A stretch of DNA of 64,000 nucleotides from JBCBGF01 sp039193455 (GCA_039193455.1 JBCCWO010000018.1:1-64000); one strand, 5' to 3'. Positions 51,628 through 61,059 are shown, counted from the stretch's first letter. A program made the numbers and translations. The notes: a model not told the origin generated them from the sequence alone.

Positions 51628-53070
51628 ATGGATGCAAAAACCGACGTTAAGACGCTTCAGCATTTCATCGCGGGCCAATGGCAGGATGCGGAAGGCGGCA
51701 CCACGTTCGAAGTCCTGAACCCGCTTGACGATAGCCTCTACGCCTATGCTGCGCGTGGCACGGGTGCGGATATGCGCACGGCAGTTGCAGCGGCGAAGAA
51801 GGCGTTTGAGGGCTACCGCGAAACGACACCGACCGAGCGCGAGCGCATGCTTTTGCGCGTTGCCGAGATCATGGAACAAAGACAGGGCGACCTTGTGAAC
51901 TGCCTGATTGACGAGATCGGCTCGCCCATTCAGAAAGCAATGTTCGAATTCAACAAGGGCCTCACAATGGTGCGCGCTGCCGCGGGCCTGTGCCGCAATG
52001 TTCGCGGCGAGACGATCCCATCGGACCGCCCGGGGACCTTCTCGATGTCGATCCGCGAGCCGCTCGGCGTTGTTGCCGTGATAACGCCCTTTAACGTGCC
52101 GCTGATCAAGACAACCCGGCTTGTGGCCAATGCCCTGGCCGTGGGCAATACCGTGGTGCATCTGCCTTCCGAGATGGCACCGCATCTGACGGTGCTCTTT
52201 GCCGAGATCATTGCGGGAGCCGGTTTCCCGGAAGGAAGTTACAATGTCGTCACGGGGATGGGCGCCGAGATCGGCGACGATCTGACCGGTGACCCGGATG
52301 TGGATTTCGTAACCTTTACGGGCTCTACCGTCGTGGGCCAGCACATCAACGAAATCTGCGCAAAAAACAAAACGCCGAATACGCTGGAGCTCGGTGGAAA
52401 AAGCGCGACGCTGATCCTCGCCGATGCCGATCTGGACAAGCTCATGCCCCTCGCGGCGAGATCGGTGTTCATGTTCTCGGGTCAGGCCTGCATCGCGTCC
52501 AGCCGCTTCTACGTTGAGGCGCCACTTTACGAGGAGTTTGTCAAACGGTTCGCGGGCATCGTCAGCAAGATCCAGATGGGCGATCTGCGCGACCCCGGCA
52601 CCGTTGTCGCGCCGATCATCTCGGATCGTCAGCGCAAACGGGTCAAAGACCATATCGCCGATGCCGTCGCCAAGGGCGCAAAGATCGCGGCCGGCGGTGG
52701 CGCGTGGGATGGCAATCGCTGCCCGCCCACGCTGCTGACGGATGTAACCGAAGAGATGGTCGTGTGCCGGACCGAAACCTTCGGGCCTGTGACATCGATC
52801 TACAAGGTCGCGAGCTTTGAGGAAGGCTTGGCCAGGGCCAACGACTCTGAATTCGGCCTGTCGTCGGCGATCTTTACCAGGGATATCGACAAGGCGTTCC
52901 ACTTTGCACGGCATATCGGCGCCGGCATGTGCCACATTAACGGGCCCACCATCCACGACGAGGCCCATGTGCCCTTTGGCGGCAACGGTGAAAGCGGTGT
53001 CGGGCGCGAAGGCACGGATGCCGACATGGAGGCGATGACCGAGCTGAAGTGGGTGACGGTGCAGCTATGA
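51628..53070 (+). CDS. NAD(P)-dependent aldehyde dehydrogenase
   Basis: The 480-residue enzyme has catalytic Cys288 (FMFSGQACIASS) and general base Glu254 (NTLELGGKSATL), with TGSTVVGQHI for cofactor binding. The usual lysine of the KPSE cofactor motif is absent: the sequence reads GNTVVHLPSE. It lies in the operon between the TRAP permease and a GST. It probably oxidises an aldehyde made by the SDR encoded downstream. Its stop overlaps the GST start by two bases. Confidence 0.94.
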   Translation: MDAKTDVKTLQHFIAGQWQDAEGGTTFEVLNPLDDSLYAYAARGTGADMRTAVAAAKKAFEGYRETTPTERERMLLRVAEIMEQRQGDLVNCLIDEIGSPIQKAMFEFNKGLTMVRAAAGLCRNVRGETIPSDRPGTFSMSIREPLGVVAVITPFNVPLIKTTRLVANALAVGNTVVHLPSEMAPHLTVLFAEIIAGAGFPEGSYNVVTGMGAEIGDDLTGDPDVDFVTFTGSTVVGQHINEICAKNKTPNTLELGGKSATLILADADLDKLMPLAARSVFMFSGQACIASSRFYVEAPLYEEFVKRFAGIVSKIQMGDLRDPGTVVAPIISDRQRKRVKDHIADAVAKGAKIAAGGGAWDGNRCPPTLLTDVTEEMVVCRTETFGPVTSIYKVASFEEGLARANDSEFGLSSAIFTRDIDKAFHFARHIGAGMCHINGPTIHDEAHVPFGGNGESGVGREGTDADMEAMTELKWVTVQL

Positions 53071-53888
53071 CGTTCACGCTATACCATCATGGCTCTTCGG
53101 TCTGTGCCGCCAAAGTCCGCTTTGCAATGGATGAAAAGGGCCTCGACTGGGATGGCGTTTACATCGACATTCTCAAGGGCGAGCAGTTCGATCCCGAGTA
53201 CCTCAAACTGAATCCCAAAGGCGTTGTTCCGACGTTGGTGCATGATGAGACGGTGATCCCCGACAGCACCGTCATTATTGAGTACCTTGACGATATCGCA
53301 CCCGACACAAGCGTTCATCCGAAGGATCCGTGGCAACGCGCGCAGGTACGGTACTGGACCAAGGCGGTGGACGAAGACCTTCATCCTGCCTGCGGGGCTG
53401 TCACGTTCGTTTGCTCCCATCGGCACACTGTTCTGAAAAACCTCGGGCCCGAGGGGGTCAAAGAATTCCTTGCTTCAACGCCTCCGATCTCGGTCACCTC
53501 GAACTGGAAAAGCCAGAAGGACGCCTTCACCCGCTATGGGTTTGAGGCGCCGGGTGCCGCGGAGAAGGTGAAACTCTACGACACCTATCTGCACAAGATG
53601 GAAGAGGCGCTCAGCGGTGGTGACGACTGGCTGGTCGGAAACACGTTCTCGATCGCAGACATCGCAATGGCGCCCTACGTCAACAGGCTTGCGATGATGT
53701 CGATGCGGGGCATGTGGGAGAACGGGCGCCTTCCAAATGTCGAGCGATGGTTCGCGGCCATCGAGGCGCGCCCAAACTTCAAGAAATGCCTGATCGATTG
53801 GGTGCCCGAAGACCTGACCAACGACTTGCGCGAAAACGGCGCGAAGAGCTGGCCTGAAGTTGCACGAATTCTCGAAATCAAAATCTGA
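53067..53888 (+). CDS. Glutathione S-transferase family protein
   Basis: The 273-residue product starts at ATG 53067 inside the ALDH stop. The N-domain has HHGSSVCAAKVRFAMDEKG with a Ser/Cys active-site candidate, NPKGVVPTLVHDE with cis-Pro and DSTVIIEYLDD for glutathione. The C-domain includes DWLVGNTFSIADIAMAPYVNR. It is longer than typical GSTs because of an extended helical region. Such GSTs in catabolic operons open epoxides, cleave ethers or remove halides; which applies here is unknown. Confidence 0.88.
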   Translation: MTFTLYHHGSSVCAAKVRFAMDEKGLDWDGVYIDILKGEQFDPEYLKLNPKGVVPTLVHDETVIPDSTVIIEYLDDIAPDTSVHPKDPWQRAQVRYWTKAVDEDLHPACGAVTFVCSHRHTVLKNLGPEGVKEFLASTPPISVTSNWKSQKDAFTRYGFEAPGAAEKVKLYDTYLHKMEEALSGGDDWLVGNTFSIADIAMAPYVNRLAMMSMRGMWENGRLPNVERWFAAIEARPNFKKCLIDWVPEDLTNDLRENGAKSWPEVARILEIKI

Positions 53889-53903
53889 ATAAGGATCAAA
53901 CCA

Positions 53904-54656
53904 ATGGGCCGCTTAGAGGGAAAGACCGCTGTCATAACCGGTGCTGCGCAAGGCATCGGTGCGCTTATGGCCAAAGCTATGGCCGAGGCCGGGGCGCAAG
54001 TGTTGGTGACAGATGTCCAAGACACGGGCAAAGCGGTTGAGGCCATAACCGCGGCCGGGGGAACGGCTCAGGGCCTGAAGGTCGATGTCACGAACAACGA
54101 TGACCTCGGCGCCATGGTGGAGACTGCCAACGACATGGGCGGGCTCGACATCATGGTCAACAACGCCTCGATTTTTGCAACGCTGACCCCAAAGCCGTTC
54201 TTCGAGATCGACGACGATGAGTTCGATCTGATCATGCGGGTAAACGCCCGCGGCGTTCACCAGGTTATGCGCGCCATCGTTCCCACAATGATCAAGGCTG
54301 GCGGCGGCAAGGTGATCAATATCGCCTCGGGAACCTTCTACTATGGTCCTCCGGGCCTGTCGCATTACACGGCCTCGAAAGGGGCGGTGATCGCGCTCAC
54401 CCGGTGCCATGGGCGCGAGCTTGGGGACAAAAACATCCAGGTGAACGCGATCGCGCCTGGCCTGACCGAAAGTGAAGGGCTGGCGGCGAATTCGGGATTC
54501 GACATGGCGCGGGCACCGACCGTCGCGTCGCGGTCGATCAAACGCGAGATGCTGCCGGAGGATCTTTTAGGCACGCTTCTCTACCTTGCCTCATCCGACA
54601 GTGATTTCGTCACCGGCCAGACCCTTAACGTCGATGGCGGGAAGGTGAACGTCTGA
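53904..54656 (+). CDS. Short-chain dehydrogenase/reductase
   Basis: The 250-residue classical SDR has TGAAQGIG at 12-19, the NNAS motif, and catalytic Ser142, Tyr155 and Lys159 (YTASK). The C-terminal TGQTLNVDGGKVNV is typical. Asp37 after the second strand favours NAD+. It likely oxidises an alcohol intermediate of the same pathway as the ALDH. Confidence 0.93.
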   Translation: MGRLEGKTAVITGAAQGIGALMAKAMAEAGAQVLVTDVQDTGKAVEAITAAGGTAQGLKVDVTNNDDLGAMVETANDMGGLDIMVNNASIFATLTPKPFFEIDDDEFDLIMRVNARGVHQVMRAIVPTMIKAGGGKVINIASGTFYYGPPGLSHYTASKGAVIALTRCHGRELGDKNIQVNAIAPGLTESEGLAANSGFDMARAPTVASRSIKREMLPEDLLGTLLYLASSDSDFVTGQTLNVDGGKVNV

Positions 54657-54680
54657 ATCCCGGCCCGGAGCGCACCAAAG

Positions 54681-54965
54681 ATGGATCATGTCGCAACCAC
54701 AAACGTCCCGACCGAGAAGGCGTCGAGCTATCTTCAGCAGTTGTGCAAGCACTTCGCGCATAAGGTCGAGACGCGTTTCACGCCCGAGGAGGGTTCGATC
54801 GCGTTCGACTTTGGTCGTGCCGAGTTGATCGCGCGCGACGGGGTGCTGATCATTTCTGCGAAAGCAAGCGATCAGGCATCTCTTGAACGCTTGCAGCGTG
54901 TCCTGTCGTCCCATCTTGAGCGCTTTGCGTTTCGCGAAACACTCACCATGAACTGGGGTGACTAG
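54681..54965 (+). CDS. DUF2218 domain protein
   Basis: The 94-residue product matches small DUF2218 proteins: SYLQQLCKHFAHKVETRF, an acidic beta region (EGSIAFDFGRAELIARDGVL), and HLERFAFRETLTMNW. The family is often found beside transport or siderophore genes, with no established biochemical role. It starts 24 bases after the SDR and ends three bases before the sulfatase-like gene. Confidence 0.82.
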   Translation: MDHVATTNVPTEKASSYLQQLCKHFAHKVETRFTPEEGSIAFDFGRAELIARDGVLIISAKASDQASLERLQRVLSSHLERFAFRETLTMNWGD

Positions 54966-54968
54966 GCC

Positions 54969-56600
54969 ATGGCATCTCGCAAGAATGTTCTCTTCATCAT
55001 GTGTGATCAGCTGCGCTTCGATTACCTGTCTTGTGCAGGCCATAAGACGCTGAATACCCCAAACATCGACAGGCTTGCGGAGCGCGGCGTCCGTTTCACC
55101 AACGCTTACGTTCAATCGCCGATTTGCGGGCCAAGCCGCATGAGCATGTACACGGGGCGCTACATGTCCTCGCACGGTTGTACGGCGAATTTCGTGCCCC
55201 TTCGCGTGGGCGAACGGAACATCGGAGATCATCTGAAACCGCTCGGAGTGCGGTCGGTCCTGATCGGCAAGACGCATATGATGGCCGACAGCGAGGGTAT
55301 GGAGCGTCTCGGCGTCGATCCCGAAAGCCACATCGGCGTTCACCACCGCGAGGCCGGATTTGAGCCCTATGAGCGGGATGATGGCATCTACCCAGACAAG
55401 ATGATGAAGGCGCAGCCGCGTTACAACGACTACCTCCGAGGGAAGGGGTACGAAGGTACGAACCCCTGGCACTGGTCTGCCAACGCCGTTCACGCGCCCG
55501 ATGGGGTAAGGTCAGGGTTCTATAACGATATCGCCGACTTGCCTGCAGCCATCGCGGAAGAGGACAGCGAAACGCCGTATATGACCCGGCGGGCGATGGA
55601 GTTTATGGCGCAAGATAACGGCACAACGCCCTGGCTTTTGCACCTGTCATTTATCAAGCCGCATTGGCCCTATATCGCCCCGGCGCCCTACAATGACATG
55701 TACGGCAAGGGTGACGTTCAGGCACCGATCCGATCCGAGGCCGAGCTAGGTAACCCCAATCCCCTGATCAAACACTTCATGGATCGGATCGCCGGGCAGA
55801 CTTTCGCGCGGGATGAGGCGATCGCGAAGGTTGTGCCCACCTATATGGGTCTGATCAAGCAGATCGATGACCAGTTGGGTGCGCTGTTTTCTTTCATGGA
55901 GGCGCGGGGCCTTCTGGAGAGCACCACCATCGTCCTGACCTCGGACCACGGCGATTACCTCGGCGATCACTGGATGGGAGACAAGGATTACTTCCACGAC
56001 CCGTCCGTGAAGATCCCCTTGATCATCGCAGATCCCGATCCGGCGATGGATGGCACCCGCGGCACCATCTGCGATGCGCTTGTTCAAGGCATCGATTTGC
56101 TTCCCACCTTTATCGAGCACTTCGGTGGCACACCGCCTGCGCATCAAATCGACGGCGTGTCTCTGCGCCCGTTGCTGACGGGCGAGGCCGACAAGGTAAA
56201 CGATTTTGTGGTCAGCGAGTACGATTATCATCAGCAGGTCTTTGCCCCCGAGACTGAACGGGGCCCGAGGGATTGCCGGATCTACATGTTGATGACGGAG
56301 GCGTGGAAATACATCCACGCGCCCGGGTTCCCTCCGGTCTTGTTCGACCGTGCGGCCGACCCGGACGAATACCACGATCTTGGCCGCTCAGAAGAACACG
56401 AAGCGACCCGGCGCGCGCTGCACGCGCAACTTGCAGACTGGGCCCTGCAATACCGACAGCGGGAAACCTATAGCGACGAAACGGCCGCGCGCTTCACCGC
56501 CTTTGAGGAAAAGGCCGGCGTTCTGATCGGCTACTGGAACGAGGACGACCTTTTGGACCCGGACAATGCGCTGGTTCCGCAGGCGTCGTCTGGATCCTGA
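54969..56600 (+). CDS. Formylglycine-type sulfatase or phosphonate/phosphodiester hydrolase
   Basis: The 543-residue alkaline-phosphatase-superfamily enzyme has the CxPxR motif (Cys53-Arg57, CGPSR), in which Cys is converted to formylglycine, and metal ligands in FIMCDQLR and LTSDHGDYLGDH. It lacks a signal peptide and so works in the cytoplasm. Overall pattern (YVQSPICGPSRMS, DPESHIGV, FEPYERDDG) resembles cytoplasmic choline-sulfatase/phosphonate monoester hydrolase relatives. It may cleave a sulfate or phosphate ester of the imported compound. No formylglycine-generating enzyme gene is in the window. Confidence 0.88.
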   Translation: MASRKNVLFIMCDQLRFDYLSCAGHKTLNTPNIDRLAERGVRFTNAYVQSPICGPSRMSMYTGRYMSSHGCTANFVPLRVGERNIGDHLKPLGVRSVLIGKTHMMADSEGMERLGVDPESHIGVHHREAGFEPYERDDGIYPDKMMKAQPRYNDYLRGKGYEGTNPWHWSANAVHAPDGVRSGFYNDIADLPAAIAEEDSETPYMTRRAMEFMAQDNGTTPWLLHLSFIKPHWPYIAPAPYNDMYGKGDVQAPIRSEAELGNPNPLIKHFMDRIAGQTFARDEAIAKVVPTYMGLIKQIDDQLGALFSFMEARGLLESTTIVLTSDHGDYLGDHWMGDKDYFHDPSVKIPLIIADPDPAMDGTRGTICDALVQGIDLLPTFIEHFGGTPPAHQIDGVSLRPLLTGEADKVNDFVVSEYDYHQQVFAPETERGPRDCRIYMLMTEAWKYIHAPGFPPVLFDRAADPDEYHDLGRSEEHEATRRALHAQLADWALQYRQRETYSDETAARFTAFEEKAGVLIGYWNEDDLLDPDNALVPQASSGS

Positions 56601-56631
56601 AGGCATGGCAGACGCGCTGGGGAGAGGACGC

Positions 56632-56694
56632 ATGAACGATCCGACTGACGTCATGGCGATTGCTACGCCACATGCGGGATGGCTGCGGCAATGA
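56632..56694 (+). CDS. 20-residue leader peptide coupled to the TAXI permease
   Basis: ATG 56632 follows GGGGAGAGGACGC, the best ribosome site near the permease. It opens a 20-codon frame (MNDPTDVMAIATPHAGWLRQ) whose TGA overlaps ATG 56691 (ATGA). The downstream start itself has a poor ribosome site. The frame may be a translational-coupling leader. A longer permease start at ATG 56679 is an alternative explanation. Confidence 0.4.
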   Translation: MNDPTDVMAIATPHAGWLRQ

Positions 56695-58793
56695 CCGATT
56701 TAGGCCCCACACCGGCAAAGCGGCTCGCCGATTTGATCGCCTTCCTCTTCACGCTTGTCGTCCTTCTTTACGCCGCCGCAGGGCCGGTTTCGGAGTTTGT
56801 TCGCTGGTTCATCGAGGCGACGACGGCAGACTTCGAGGAATTGAGCCGCCGCGATCAACGCATTCTCTTTCGCGAGCATTGGCTCGGTGCAGGCTATCGC
56901 GCCTTTGAGCGGGCCTTCCTGCTGCCAACCGGGTTGATCCTCGGGCTGCCCATTGTCTTTGCCTTCGCGGTATCCTTCCTGACACTTCCGATGCGATGGA
57001 AATGGCTGAACGCGGCGCTTGCTGCGCTCTCAACAGCCGTCTTCGCCATATGGATATGGAAGCTGATGCAGGTCGATGGGGGGACCTTGCCATCGGCCAG
57101 CTCGTTGGATTTCGTACTGTTCCCCATCGCCACCGCCTTGGTGCTCTACCTGACCTGGCGCCAGTTCGGCACGTTCATCGTGGCGTTTTGCATCTTCTGG
57201 ATCGTGTATTTCTTTGTGCGTGGCCTCTTACCCGACTGGATGGGGATACTCGCGGGATCGGAGGCCACAGCCTCCCAGTCCATGCGCACAATGGTTCTGA
57301 ACTTCTGGTCTCAAACCGGGGGCATGTTTGGTCAACCTCTGCAGGTCGTGTCAAAGAACGTGTTGATCTTCATCGTTTTTGGCGCGGTGTTGATGGCTTC
57401 TGGCGCGGGCGATCTTTTGATGAAGGTGGCCAACCGCCTGACGGGGCGTTTCACAGGCGGGGCGGCGCATGCCTCCGTCGCGTCTTCGGCCTTGTTTGGA
57501 ACGCTCAGCGGCGCCGCAATCTCAAATGTCGTGTCCACGGGCGTCATGACGATCCCAGTGATCAAACGCGCCGGGTTCAAGCCGTCATTCGCAGCCGCCG
57601 TGGAAGCGGCAGCATCCACCGGTGGGCAGATCATGCCCCCCGTGATGGGCGTTGTTGCCTTCTTCGTCGCAGGCCAGATCGGGTTGGAATACCGCTACAT
57701 CATCGTGGCCGCGATCGTGCCGGCCATCTTCTTTTACTTCGGCACATTCCTGACCGTGTACTTCGAGGCGCGCCGCCAGGGCGTGGGTCCGCTGCCCGTC
57801 GATGCGCGACCGCGCCTCAATGGTGGTGAACTTGTCCAATGCCTTGTGTTCATCGTGCCGCTGGGTGTCCTGAGTTATTTCCTTTTCACGCAACCGTCCG
57901 TTCAGAAGGCCGGCTTCTACGGCTTCATCGCCGCACTCGCCACATCGCTGGTTCTGTTCAAGGGCTTCCGGAATTGGGGCCGAATCTACCGCGCGTTCGT
58001 CGATGCCGGGCGGATGGCCGGGGCAATCGTTGTGATCGTTGCCGCCATTGGCCTGATCGTCGGGCTGATCCAGGTATCGGGCTTCTCGGGCCGCCTGGCC
58101 CTTCTGCTTGCGCAGCTTGCAAACGGACCCTTGTTCCTTACCCTTGTGGTCGTCGCCTTGGGGGCCATCGTGCTCGGTATGGGGCTGCCGCCGGGCGCGA
58201 CCTACTTCATCATCGTGATCGCGTTGAGTTCAGGGATCGATGCCGTCGGGATCCCGCCGCTAACGCTGCACCTCTTTGTCGTCTTCTTCGCGGTACTCTC
58301 AACGGTAACGCCGCCGGTCGCTCTGGCCGCTTTCGCCGCGGCGCCGATCGCTGGCGCAAGCCCGATGTACACGGGGTTCCAGGCGGCCCGGCTTGCGCTT
58401 GCGGGGTTCCTGATCCCCTTCGTTTTCGTCTACCACCCCGCGGTTCTCTACAAGCTTCAGATCCTCTTCGTTTGGTTTGGCGGCGACCTTCCGAACTCTA
58501 ACGCGATGATCGATATCGCGACGGTCAGCTGGTTCGACTTCATCTGGATCATCGCCGCGTTCGGCCTGTCGATCTGGCTTATTGCATCGTCGCTGACCGG
58601 CTTCGAGAAGAACCGCCTCAACCTTTTGGAACGTCTCGCGCGCCCGCTCGTCGGCTTCTGCGTTCTGGTTCCAAGCATGGCGGTGGCCCCGCCTGCCTTT
58701 GCCGCGGGCCTTGGCCTGATCGCGCTTCACAGATTTCTCGGTGGCGAGCCGTCGCCGATTGACGGGCCTGCGCCCGCAATACGCAACGAATGA
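56691..58793 (+). CDS. TRAP transporter fused permease (TAXI/4TM-12TM type)
   Basis: The 700-residue protein fuses DctQ-like and DctM-like parts: an N-terminal group of about four to six helices, then the large module with GAAISNVVSTGVMTIPVIKR, STGGQIMPPVMGVVAFFVAG and LPPGATYFIIVIALSSGIDA. Single-protein permeases of this kind partner with TAXI-type receptors, one of which follows by 13 bases. This is a second uptake system in the locus. Start by coupling at 56691 or possibly 56679. Confidence 0.92.
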   Translation: MTDLGPTPAKRLADLIAFLFTLVVLLYAAAGPVSEFVRWFIEATTADFEELSRRDQRILFREHWLGAGYRAFERAFLLPTGLILGLPIVFAFAVSFLTLPMRWKWLNAALAALSTAVFAIWIWKLMQVDGGTLPSASSLDFVLFPIATALVLYLTWRQFGTFIVAFCIFWIVYFFVRGLLPDWMGILAGSEATASQSMRTMVLNFWSQTGGMFGQPLQVVSKNVLIFIVFGAVLMASGAGDLLMKVANRLTGRFTGGAAHASVASSALFGTLSGAAISNVVSTGVMTIPVIKRAGFKPSFAAAVEAAASTGGQIMPPVMGVVAFFVAGQIGLEYRYIIVAAIVPAIFFYFGTFLTVYFEARRQGVGPLPVDARPRLNGGELVQCLVFIVPLGVLSYFLFTQPSVQKAGFYGFIAALATSLVLFKGFRNWGRIYRAFVDAGRMAGAIVVIVAAIGLIVGLIQVSGFSGRLALLLAQLANGPLFLTLVVVALGAIVLGMGLPPGATYFIIVIALSSGIDAVGIPPLTLHLFVVFFAVLSTVTPPVALAAFAAAPIAGASPMYTGFQAARLALAGFLIPFVFVYHPAVLYKLQILFVWFGGDLPNSNAMIDIATVSWFDFIWIIAAFGLSIWLIASSLTGFEKNRLNLLERLARPLVGFCVLVPSMAVAPPAFAAGLGLIALHRFLGGEPSPIDGPAPAIRNE

Positions 58794-58806
58794 GGAGGAA
58801 TTAGTA

Positions 58807-59784
58807 ATGCGTATCATCACCGCAATATCATGCTCGGCCACGCTCTTGGCCGGAGCTGCCAACGCCGAAGATCTGCAGCTTCGGATGGCTACGATCGCAC
58901 CGGGGCTGAGTGCTGCAACGACCATGGCCACGTTTGCAAACATCGTGACGGACAATCTGGAGGGTGTGACCATCGAAGTGTCGGCGGGCGGCGCCGCCAC
59001 GCTTCATATGATGGAAGTCGCGCGCGGAAACCTCGATTTCTCGATGACCAATCCGGTCGTCTATGCGTTGATGTCAGATGGCCGCGCGATGTACGCCAAA
59101 GAGCCGGATGCACCAGAGCTGGCCAAGAACCTGCAGCTTTTGATGCTTTACCCCTACGGCCCGTATCATTTCGCCGTTCGGGCGGACAGCGACTTTGAGG
59201 TCTTAGATGACATCGAAGGAGCCTCTGTCTTTCTTGGGCCGCAAGGGGGCGGTGCCTTCAACGCGGCGCGCGGCTGGGTTGAAGTTACGACCGGTCTGGT
59301 CGCGGGCGAAGACTACGAGACGATCACTTCGAATTGGCAAACCGGTTTTCAATCCTTCCTCGACGGCACGATCGACGTGTACGTGAATGGCTGCCTCGAC
59401 CCTTGCGGCAATTTCATCCAGTTCACCGAGACCGAGCAGGTTCGGTTCCTGGGCCCTGAGGTTCATGAGGGCGACGAAGTGACCGAATACCTCGGGCCAT
59501 TCCGGTTTCGTGAAGAAATCCCGGCCGGGATCTATGAAGGACAGGTTAATGAAACCGACATCACATCCTTCAACGCCATGGTGGGAATCGGCGTTCGCGC
59601 AGACCTTGATGCTGACCTGATCTACAACGTGACCAAGACCTTCTGGGAGAACCTCGATCAAATCTCCTCGGATGCGCCGTGGACTGCAGCACTCAAGGCC
59701 GAGTTTTCGGGAACGAATACGGGGCGGATGGAACTGCATCCAGGCGCGGCCCGCTTTTATCGTGAGATCGGCGTCCTTCAGTAA
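58807..59784 (+). CDS. TAXI-family TRAP receptor
   Basis: The 325-residue periplasmic protein has a signal peptide ending at ANA (about residue 19), followed by QLRMATIAPGLSAATTMATF. It contains GGAATLHMMEVARGNLDFSM, typical of TAXI receptors, and FLGPQGGGAFNAARGWVE. A pair of cysteines near the middle (NGCLDPCGNF) could form a disulfide. GAGGAGG precedes ATG 58807. It works with the fused permease. Confidence 0.92.
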   Translation: MRIITAISCSATLLAGAANAEDLQLRMATIAPGLSAATTMATFANIVTDNLEGVTIEVSAGGAATLHMMEVARGNLDFSMTNPVVYALMSDGRAMYAKEPDAPELAKNLQLLMLYPYGPYHFAVRADSDFEVLDDIEGASVFLGPQGGGAFNAARGWVEVTTGLVAGEDYETITSNWQTGFQSFLDGTIDVYVNGCLDPCGNFIQFTETEQVRFLGPEVHEGDEVTEYLGPFRFREEIPAGIYEGQVNETDITSFNAMVGIGVRADLDADLIYNVTKTFWENLDQISSDAPWTAALKAEFSGTNTGRMELHPGAARFYREIGVLQ

Positions 59785-59793
59785 AGAAACCAA

Positions 59794-59832
59794 GCCCCCC
59801 GCCGGTCGGCGATCGTGACCCGGCGGGGGGGC
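59794..59832 (+). terminator. Strong stem-loop after the TAXI receptor gene
   Basis: GCCCCCCGCCGG (59794-59805) pairs with CCGGCGGGGGGC after a 13-base loop, ten bases beyond the stop codon. No T-run follows, so read-through into the OsmC-like gene is likely; it may stabilise the upstream mRNA. Confidence 0.55.
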
Positions 59833-59877
59833 AGACCGCATTCGCGGTGAAACCTGCCATCGAGATGGAGGGCCACC

Positions 59878-61059
59878 ATGGCAAAGCTGGGAGAGAATAT
59901 CATCGGAAAGAGCGGTCTGGCCCCGTTCTTTAAGGTTGGCAACCCAGATGAGGTTGGCATCGATGCGCCAGCAAACCGCAAGGGCGATGCCCTGCGAACA
60001 TGGGTGCGCTCACTGTCCGGTTTTCAGAAAGAAGCGTTGATCCGGTCACATAAAACCGGTGAAACTTGGCGGCTGGTCTCCGACGAAGGCCCCTATCTCA
60101 ACGGCCACGACGCCGCCCCCTGTCCGCTGGCATTTCTGTCAACGGGCATGGCGGCGAGCTTCATGAACGAGATCCTTGCGCTTGCCAAACTGCAAGGCGT
60201 GGAGATCAGAAAACTAAAACTCATTCAGGACAACTACTATACGATGAAGGGCTCGATGCCGAAACGGACGATGATTGGCGGCGCCGAGAACATCGATTTG
60301 CAGGTTGAGATCGATTGCGATCTCAACGACGCAGCCCTGAACGAGTTCCTGATCAATGCCACCTACGCCTCTCCCTTGAATGGGTTGATGCGGGGGAAAC
60401 TGGAGAGCCTGTTCAAACTCGGAAAGAACGCAGTGGAACTGCCGACGGCAAAGGTTGCCGAGATTGACGGCCCGCTGTTCCCGGATCCAGGCAATCACTT
60501 TGCAAAGTCCATACCCGAAGCGAACCCCCTTTCGCTGATGGAGCCAATCGGGCCAACACCCAAGAAGGATGTCGTGCTGGGCACTGCCTCCGGCGGCTCA
60601 AGCCTCGCCGACGAGCAGGATCGACGCCTGAATATCGGAGCCGTCGCGATAATGCGCGAGGACGGCATCAAGGATATTCAGCAGATGCAGTACTCACCCT
60701 ACGGCACCAGTTTTCGCTTCTTAAGTTCAGAGGACGGCCGCGCACCGGATGCGAACACGCTGATATCGGCCGGGATCGGCTTTTGCTTCATGACTCAGTT
60801 TGGGCGGTTCGTGTCTATGCTGAAGTTGGATCTGCCCGATTACCGCATTGTCCAGGACACGCACTTCAGCCTGGGTGGCGCCTCGGGCGGAACGGGGCAG
60901 GCGGGTGAGGCCGACCCGATCGAAACACACGTTTATCTGGAGACCTCCGAAAGCGATGAGACCGCGCAGGAAATGCTGGATATCAGCGAACAGACCTGTT
61001 TCCTGCACGCGTTCTGCCGGACGGACCTGAAAACGAAACTGAAGGTCGTACGCGTGTGA
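59878..61059 (+). CDS. Tandem OsmC-domain protein
   Basis: The 393-residue product contains two OsmC-like units. The first (about 55-180) has PCPLAFLSTGMAASFMNEIL in the helix that normally carries a peroxidatic Cys; here the central position lacks it. The second (about 240-393) has DANTLISAGIGFCFMTQFGR with Cys retained, then LDISEQTCFLHAFCR. OsmC/Ohr proteins reduce organic peroxides or bind thiol compounds. A fused pair in one chain is unusual; most form dimers of single domains. GGAGGGCC is the ribosome site. Confidence 0.75.
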   Translation: MAKLGENIIGKSGLAPFFKVGNPDEVGIDAPANRKGDALRTWVRSLSGFQKEALIRSHKTGETWRLVSDEGPYLNGHDAAPCPLAFLSTGMAASFMNEILALAKLQGVEIRKLKLIQDNYYTMKGSMPKRTMIGGAENIDLQVEIDCDLNDAALNEFLINATYASPLNGLMRGKLESLFKLGKNAVELPTAKVAEIDGPLFPDPGNHFAKSIPEANPLSLMEPIGPTPKKDVVLGTASGGSSLADEQDRRLNIGAVAIMREDGIKDIQQMQYSPYGTSFRFLSSEDGRAPDANTLISAGIGFCFMTQFGRFVSMLKLDLPDYRIVQDTHFSLGGASGGTGQAGEADPIETHVYLETSESDETAQEMLDISEQTCFLHAFCRTDLKTKLKVVRV

